Source of the DNA: Bacteroidales bacterium
GTDB taxonomy: Bacteria; Bacteroidota; Bacteroidia; Bacteroidales; WCHB1-69
Assembly: GCA_017527945.1 (NCBI GenBank)
Contig: JAFXPL010000028.1
Location: 1 to 6,011, forward strand
Direction of reading: 5' to 3'
DNA length: 6,011 bases
The translations under genes and the position numbers were made by a program. Every line of letters begins with the position of its first letter. The stretch's first letter is position 1. Below are positions 5,511 to 6,011 of the stretch, in pieces. The notes beneath the pieces were generated by a model. That model had not been told where the DNA came from. It worked only from the letters and a program-made list of their open reading frames with translations, and searched no databases.

Positions 5511-6011
5511 ATGGACGACTTCACCCACATCATCGTGCGCGATGCCACCGAGAACAACCTCAAGCATGTCAACGTCAGGATTCCCAAGGGGAAGATCACC
5601 GTGGTGACGGGCGTGTCGGGGTCGGGGAAGTCGTCGCTGGTGCTGGACACCATCGCGGCCAAGTCGCGGCGCGAGCTCAACGACACCTTCCCCTCCTTCA
5701 CGCAGCAGTACCTGCCCAAGTACGGGCGGCCACACGTGGGCGACATCCAGAACCTGCCCATCGCCATCGTCATCGAACAGCGCAAGCCGGCCTCCAACTC
5801 GCGTTCCACCGTCGGCACCTACACCGACATCTACGCCTTGCTGCGACTGCTCTTCTCGCGCATCGGACAGCCCTTCGTGGGCTACTCCGACGCCTTCTCG
5901 TTCAACCACCCCTCGGGCAGCTGTCCGCGCTGCGGCGGACTGGGCGAGATCCGCGAGCTGGACATCCACAAGCTGGTGGATTTCGACAAGTCGCTCAACG
6001 ACGAGGACACC
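5511..6011 (+). CDS. UvrA-like ABC ATPase lacking the UvrB-binding domain, N-terminal part
   Basis: An open frame runs from ATG 5511 to the window edge (167 residues, no stop). It is a UvrA-family ABC ATPase: the opening xATENNLKHVNVxIP, Walker A GVSGSGKSS (34-42), QQYLPKYGRP (65-74), a Q-loop-like EQR (89-91), then SRSTVGTYTDIYALLRLLFSRIG. In canonical UvrA the UvrB-binding domain follows LLFARxG. Here the chain goes within about 10 residues to FSFNHPSGSCPRCGGLGE, the first zinc-finger CxxC (C138, C141). It therefore belongs to the short UvrA2/DrrC-like class, whose characterised relatives are linked to tolerance of DNA-binding drugs rather than UvrABC repair. An in-frame stop at 5484-5486 makes 5511 the only upstream ATG. 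The lipoprotein gene ends 38 bases before, with no terminator or clear -7 box between, so co-transcription is plausible. The second ATPase half is outside the window. Confidence 0.88.
   Translation, partial: MDDFTHIIVRDATENNLKHVNVRIPKGKITVVTGVSGSGKSSLVLDTIAAKSRRELNDTFPSFTQQYLPKYGRPHVGDIQNLPIAIVIEQRKPASNSRSTVGTYTDIYALLRLLFSRIGQPFVGYSDAFSFNHPSGSCPRCGGLGEIRELDIHKLVDFDKSLNDEDT

Noticed and set aside
5391..5969. - strand open frame of 192 residues at the right edge
   Set aside because: The + strand here encodes unmistakable UvrA-like motifs (Walker A, STVGT, CPRC), so the - strand frame is a by-product of high G+C codons.

Overview
The window looks like a piece of a Bacteroidales-type chromosome (phylum Bacteroidota). 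Start codons are preceded by A/T-rich leaders without a clear Shine-Dalgarno sequence. TAnnTTTGC-like -7 promoter boxes recur just upstream of genes. The protein families are also typical of gut Bacteroidota: a PepSY-like (DUF2874) protein, a CMD-cupin lipoprotein, and a signal peptidase I site followed by Gln. I cannot name the genus from this sequence. All six protein genes lie on the + strand, and I see no convincing gene on the - strand and no tRNA, rRNA, CRISPR array or insertion sequence.

Layout: (1) 1-363 is the 3' end of a PepSY-like domain protein with two visible copies of the domain. (2) 364-671 is an intergenic region with a coding-like but interrupted stretch, a rho-independent terminator (556-590) and a promoter (-7 box at 636-643). 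(3) 672-1514 is a classical NADP(H)-type short-chain dehydrogenase/reductase. (4) 1542-2867 is a secreted metal-dependent amidohydrolase of the ACMSD-like family 2, fused to a C-terminal antibiotic-biosynthesis-monooxygenase (ABM/YgiN-like) domain. (5) 2944-4230 is a membrane-anchored guanidine-modifying enzyme of the agmatine/peptidylarginine deiminase family. It is much richer in A+T than its neighbours and has its own promoter and terminator. (6) 4330-5472 is a lipoprotein with two carboxymuconolactone-decarboxylase-like (CMD) domains and a cupin. (7) 5511 to the window edge is the N-terminal part of a UvrA-like ABC ATPase that lacks the UvrB-binding insertion.

How they may work together (inference): the dehydrogenase, the amidohydrolase-ABM fusion and the CMD-cupin lipoprotein belong to families that act on small cyclic, aromatic or quinone-like carbonyl compounds. 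Two of the three carry export signals, which suggests an envelope module for transforming or detoxifying such compounds. The short UvrA-like protein, whose relatives include drug-resistance proteins, may be co-transcribed after the lipoprotein. The A+T-rich deiminase sits between these genes as a self-contained transcription unit and looks like a horizontally acquired insertion. Its cytoplasm-facing catalytic domain on a membrane anchor, joined by an unrecognised helical module, is the most unusual thing here.

Two gene starts need care. Long open frames begin at TTG codons at 2911 and 4231, but the first lies inside a promoter -7 box and the second lies upstream of a terminator, a promoter and a lipoprotein signal peptide. 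The starts at ATG 2944 and ATG 4330 are better supported.
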